A DNA stretch of 23,338 nt, taken from the NCBI GenBank assembly GCA_934119955.1, contig CAKOSZ010000014.1, positions 1-23,338 of the forward strand, read 5' to 3'. The position numbers were made by a program, and so were the translations under genes. This document shows positions 22,280 to 23,338 of this stretch, one piece after another. Each line of letters begins with the position of its first letter. Positions within the stretch are counted from its first letter, which is position 1. This stretch comes from an uncultured Bacilli bacterium (GTDB lineage: Bacteria; Bacillota_I; Bacilli_A; RF39; UBA660). Under the pieces are notes generated by a model. That model did not search any database, had not been told where the DNA came from, and was given only the letters and a program-made list of their open reading frames with translations.

Positions 22280-22342
22280 AAATATTATGAATAGTTCTTT
22301 CAAAACATAGATAATGTGTACATCAAATTAATTAACAATTTA

Positions 22343-23338
<996 letters not shown>

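Overview
The window is very AT-rich DNA, dominated by A/T-ending codons, with the standard genetic code (TGA is used as a stop, TGG for Trp) and strong AGGAGG-type ribosome binding sites. A full-length Spo0A, a B. subtilis-type DnaI helicase loader, a UgtP-family glycolipid synthase and a YnbB-type PLP enzyme point to a spore-forming, low-GC member of the Bacillota. The overall look suggests an uncultured gut lineage of the Bacilli related to the Mollicutes; that placement is inference. No phage, IS element or CRISPR array is visible. Most genes lie on the minus strand.

Left part (1-2304): the start of a 26-residue-repeat protein runs off the left edge. Next come two membrane-anchored extracellular proteins that share an almost identical 136-bp start cassette (-10 element, ribosome binding site, signal anchor) joined to unrelated ectodomains.

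2315-10694: an operon of guanine deaminase, DnaI and a divergent RNB-domain protein; an M29 aminopeptidase divergent from a small Tyr/Pro/Asn-rich protein; an unrecognised 203-aa protein; the decayed C-terminal tail of a surface protein; and an operon of a short UvrD-like helicase and a GT4 glycosyltransferase.

10837-14716 (plus strand): pgk, a UgtP-like glycolipid glucosyltransferase and tpiA are coupled by two ATGA overlaps. They are followed by spo0A, preceded by two 0A boxes 10 bp apart, which suggests autoregulation.

14745-18956 (minus strand): an operon of SDR oxidoreductase, YnbB-like PLP enzyme and RluA-type pseudouridine synthase; then the uracil permease uraA. Its 5' region holds a 36-codon reading frame with its own ribosome binding site, a U-rich tract and a terminator hairpin that contains the small frame's stop codon. 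This layout resembles UTP-sensing coupled transcription-translation attenuation and is the most interesting candidate system here.

19007-23338 (minus strand): the rRNA operon end (partial 23S, 5S) is followed by tsaE-tsaB-rimI-tsaD, the tRNA t6A modification cluster. Last comes an Mrr-like nuclease whose reading frame extends upstream through membrane segments but has no ordinary start codon there.
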